DNA of 7,340 nt from DASQDT01 sp036380435 (lineage in GTDB: Bacteria; Acidobacteriota; Blastocatellia; Pyrinomonadales; Pyrinomonadaceae), in assembly GCA_036380435.1 (NCBI GenBank), contig DASVES010000386.1:1-7340 (forward strand), in the 5' to 3' direction. This document shows, in pieces, positions 5,896 through 7,340 of the stretch (positions within the stretch are counted from its first letter, which is position 1; every line of letters begins with the position of its first letter). The translations under genes and the position numbers were made by a program. Under the pieces are notes generated by a model. It was not told the DNA's origin. It worked only from the letters and a program-made list of their open reading frames with translations, and searched no databases.

Positions 5896-7194
5896 ATGAG
5901 TGCGAACCAGAAAGACACGTTGACCATCACTGACAACCGAACGGGCCAGCAGTACGAGGTGCCCATCACCGACGGCACGATCCGCGCGATGGACCTGCGC
6001 CAGATAAAATCCGGGGACGAAGACTTCGGCCTGATGACCTACGACCCCGCCTTCATGAACACCGCCTCCTGCAAGAGCACCATCACCTACATCGACGGCG
6101 ACCGCGGCATCCTCGAATACCGTGGCTACCCCATCGAACAGTTGGCCGAACGTAGCAGCTATCTGGAGGTCGCCTACCTTCTTCTGCACGGCGAGCTGCC
6201 CACCGCCGAACAGCTCGCGAACTGGACGCGCCACATCACCTTCCACACCTTCATCAACGAGAACATCAAGAAGGTCTTGGACGGCTTCCACCACAGCGCG
6301 CACCCGATGGGCATGTTCGAGGCGATGGTCGCCGCGCTCTCGACCTTCTACCCCGAGGCGAAGAACATCAACGACGAGCCGTGCCGGCAGAAACAGATTT
6401 ACCGACTCATCGCCAAGGTGCCGACCATCGCCGCCTTCGCCTACCGGCACCGCATCGGTCTGCCCTACGCCTACCCCGACAACGAACTCTCCTACGAGGG
6501 CAACTTCCTCAACATGATGTTCAAGACGACGGAGTTGAAGTATCAGCCCAACGCGGTGCTTGAGCGCGCCCTGAGCGTCCTCTTCATCCTCCACGCCGAC
6601 CACGAGCAGAACTGCTCGACCAACGCCATGCGCTCCATCGGCTCGGCCGAGACCGACCCCTACTCCTCTCTCGCCGGCGCCTCGGCCGCCCTCTACGGCC
6701 CGCTCCACGGCGGGGCCAACGAGGCCGTGCTCCGCATGCTCAAGGAGATCGGGTCGGTCGCCAGCATTCCCGCGTTCATCCAGCGCGTCAAGAGCGGGGA
6801 CGGGCGGCTCATGGGCTTCGGCCACCGCGTCTACAAGTCCTACGACCCGCGGGCGAAGATCATCAAGAAGACCGCCTACGAGGTGTTCGAGGTCACGGGC
6901 AAGAACCCGCTGCTCGACATCGCACTCGAGCTCGAGCGGATCGCGCTGCAGGACGACTACTTCGTGACGCGCAAGCTGTATCCGAACGTGGACTTCTACT
7001 CGGGGCTGATCTATCAGGCCATGGGTTTCCCCGTCGAGATGTTCCCCGTCCTCTTTGCCATCCCGCGCACCTCCGGCTGGATCGCGCAGTGGGAGGAGAT
7101 GCTGCTCGATCCCGATCAGAAGATCGCCCGTCCGCGGCAGATTTACGTCGGCGCCACGCGGCGGGACTACGTGCCGCTGGAGCAACGGACGTAA
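5896..7194 (+). CDS. gltA: Citrate synthase, hexameric (GltA) type
   Basis: Condenses oxaloacetate and acetyl-CoA to citrate and CoA, the entry step of the cytoplasmic TCA cycle. The 432-aa product matches the length of E. coli GltA (427 aa) and is collinear with it from ASCKSTITYIDGD (about residues 57-69) to IARPRQIYVGATRRDY near the C-terminus. All three catalytic residues are present: His271 in GPLHGGANEA, His310 in GFGHRVYKSYDPRA and Asp366 in LYPNVDFYSG. The HADHEQNCST segment (233-242) is also intact. The N-terminal beta-rich extension (about 1-50) is typical of the hexameric, often NADH-sensitive Gram-negative form; NADH regulation itself is not shown by the sequence. The ATG at 5896 is chosen for its ribosome binding site and family-like N-terminus. 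The gene is divergent from the HMA-barrel operon and appears monocistronic with its own promoter. Base composition and codon use look like those of its neighbours. Confidence 0.98.
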   Translation: MSANQKDTLTITDNRTGQQYEVPITDGTIRAMDLRQIKSGDEDFGLMTYDPAFMNTASCKSTITYIDGDRGILEYRGYPIEQLAERSSYLEVAYLLLHGELPTAEQLANWTRHITFHTFINENIKKVLDGFHHSAHPMGMFEAMVAALSTFYPEAKNINDEPCRQKQIYRLIAKVPTIAAFAYRHRIGLPYAYPDNELSYEGNFLNMMFKTTELKYQPNAVLERALSVLFILHADHEQNCSTNAMRSIGSAETDPYSSLAGASAALYGPLHGGANEAVLRMLKEIGSVASIPAFIQRVKSGDGRLMGFGHRVYKSYDPRAKIIKKTAYEVFEVTGKNPLLDIALELERIALQDDYFVTRKLYPNVDFYSGLIYQAMGFPVEMFPVLFAIPRTSGWIAQWEEMLLDPDQKIARPRQIYVGATRRDYVPLEQRT

Positions 7195-7201
7195 AGGCTC
7201 A

Positions 7202-7337
7202 GGAATCAGGGAACCGGGATCAGCGTAAGAAATCAACCGAGCCGTGATGCGGTTTCTCTTAGCAGCACTGGTGCTGTTTGCGATGCAGTCTCAGCGCCCT
7301 GGTTCCCCTGATTCCAGATCCCTGATCCCTGATTCCC
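7202..7337. repeat. GGAATCAGGG / GATCCCT intergenic repeat cluster
   Basis: GGAATCAGGGAACCGGG at 7202-7218 is repeated in inverse orientation at 7297-7315 (CCCTGGTTCCCCTGATTCC), differing only by two 1-nt indels. Directly after it come three near-identical heptamers: GATCCCT at 7317-7323, GATCCCT at 7324-7330 and GATTCCC at 7331-7337. The two inverted copies flank about 78 nt. This looks like a dispersed short intergenic repeat. There is no T-run after a tight stem, so it is not a clear terminator for citrate synthase. Confidence 0.6.
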
Positions 7338-7340
7338 ATA
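7247..7340 (+). CDS. Possible start of a secreted hypothetical protein, 3'-truncated
   Basis: ATG at 7247 opens a frame that runs off the window. It begins MRFLLAALVLFAMQSQ, which resembles a short Sec signal peptide. There is no clear Shine-Dalgarno upstream, and from codon 18 onward the frame is made of the GATCCCT repeat (read as PDSRSLIPDS). The frame may therefore be open by chance through a repeat. No function can be given. Confidence 0.25.
   Translation, partial: MRFLLAALVLFAMQSQRPGSPDSRSLIPDSH

Noticed and set aside
5548..7236. A 562-codon open frame on the minus strand opposite citrate synthase
   Set aside because: Most of it is the antisense of the well-supported gltA gene and has low-complexity Val/Glu/Gly/Asp-rich composition. 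Only its last 40 codons are real: they are the N-terminus of the HMA-barrel gene from ATG 5670, ending at the TGA that I read as Sec.
1..7340. CRISPR array, tRNA or rRNA genes, insertion sequences
   Set aside because: I saw no regularly spaced repeats with unique spacers, no tRNA-like cloverleaf or rRNA segments, and no transposase-like coding sequence or terminal inverted repeats.

Overview
The window is a GC-rich bacterial chromosomal segment. The best lineage guess is Acidobacteriota: there is a large Oar-like TonB-dependent receptor with a carboxypeptidase-regulatory-type N-terminus, high-GC codon use, and intergenic repeats of the ACGGAT and GATCCCT kinds. This assignment is an inference and no marker gene confirms it.

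Layout. A 5'-truncated TonB-dependent receptor runs on the + strand to 2858. It converges on a minus-strand cluster across an imperfect inverted repeat (2871-2944). The cluster reads leftwards from 5670: (i) a secreted protein with an N-terminal heavy-metal-associated (HMA/MerP-like) domain followed by a predicted outer-membrane beta-barrel (5670-4165); (ii) a periplasmic TlpA-like thioredoxin with a CPPC active site (4155-3631); (iii) a divergent TrpF/phosphoribosylanthranilate-isomerase-fold protein (about 3606-2953). Gaps of 9 nt and almost nothing suggest one operon. A 225-nt divergent regulatory region separates it from a complete hexameric-type citrate synthase gene on the + strand (5896-7194). 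The last 146 nt carry short repeats and possibly the first codons of a further + strand gene.

Main result. The first gene of the minus-strand cluster is split by one in-frame TGA (5550-5548). Upstream of the TGA are a strong ribosome binding site, a signal peptide and the first strand of an HMA domain ending C-G-N. Downstream, in the same frame, come the rest of the HMA domain and the barrel. The TGA sits exactly where the second cysteine of the HMA CxxC motif should be, giving CGN-U. A hairpin with a CGUGA apical loop lies 14-32 nt after the TGA, matching the position and loop-G feature of a bacterial SECIS element. I read this as a selenocysteine-containing metal-binding or redox HMA domain fused to an outer-membrane barrel. 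A conventional gene caller would miss it, starting at the GTG that is actually inside the SECIS loop.

How the genes may work together (inference): the periplasmic HMA(Cys-Sec) domain could bind a soft metal or cycle between selenenylsulfide and reduced states, with the co-transcribed TlpA-like thioredoxin as its electron partner. The role of the TrpF-like protein in this set is unclear. It keeps the catalytic Cys and Asp but lacks the arginine that holds the anthranilate carboxylate in classical TrpF.
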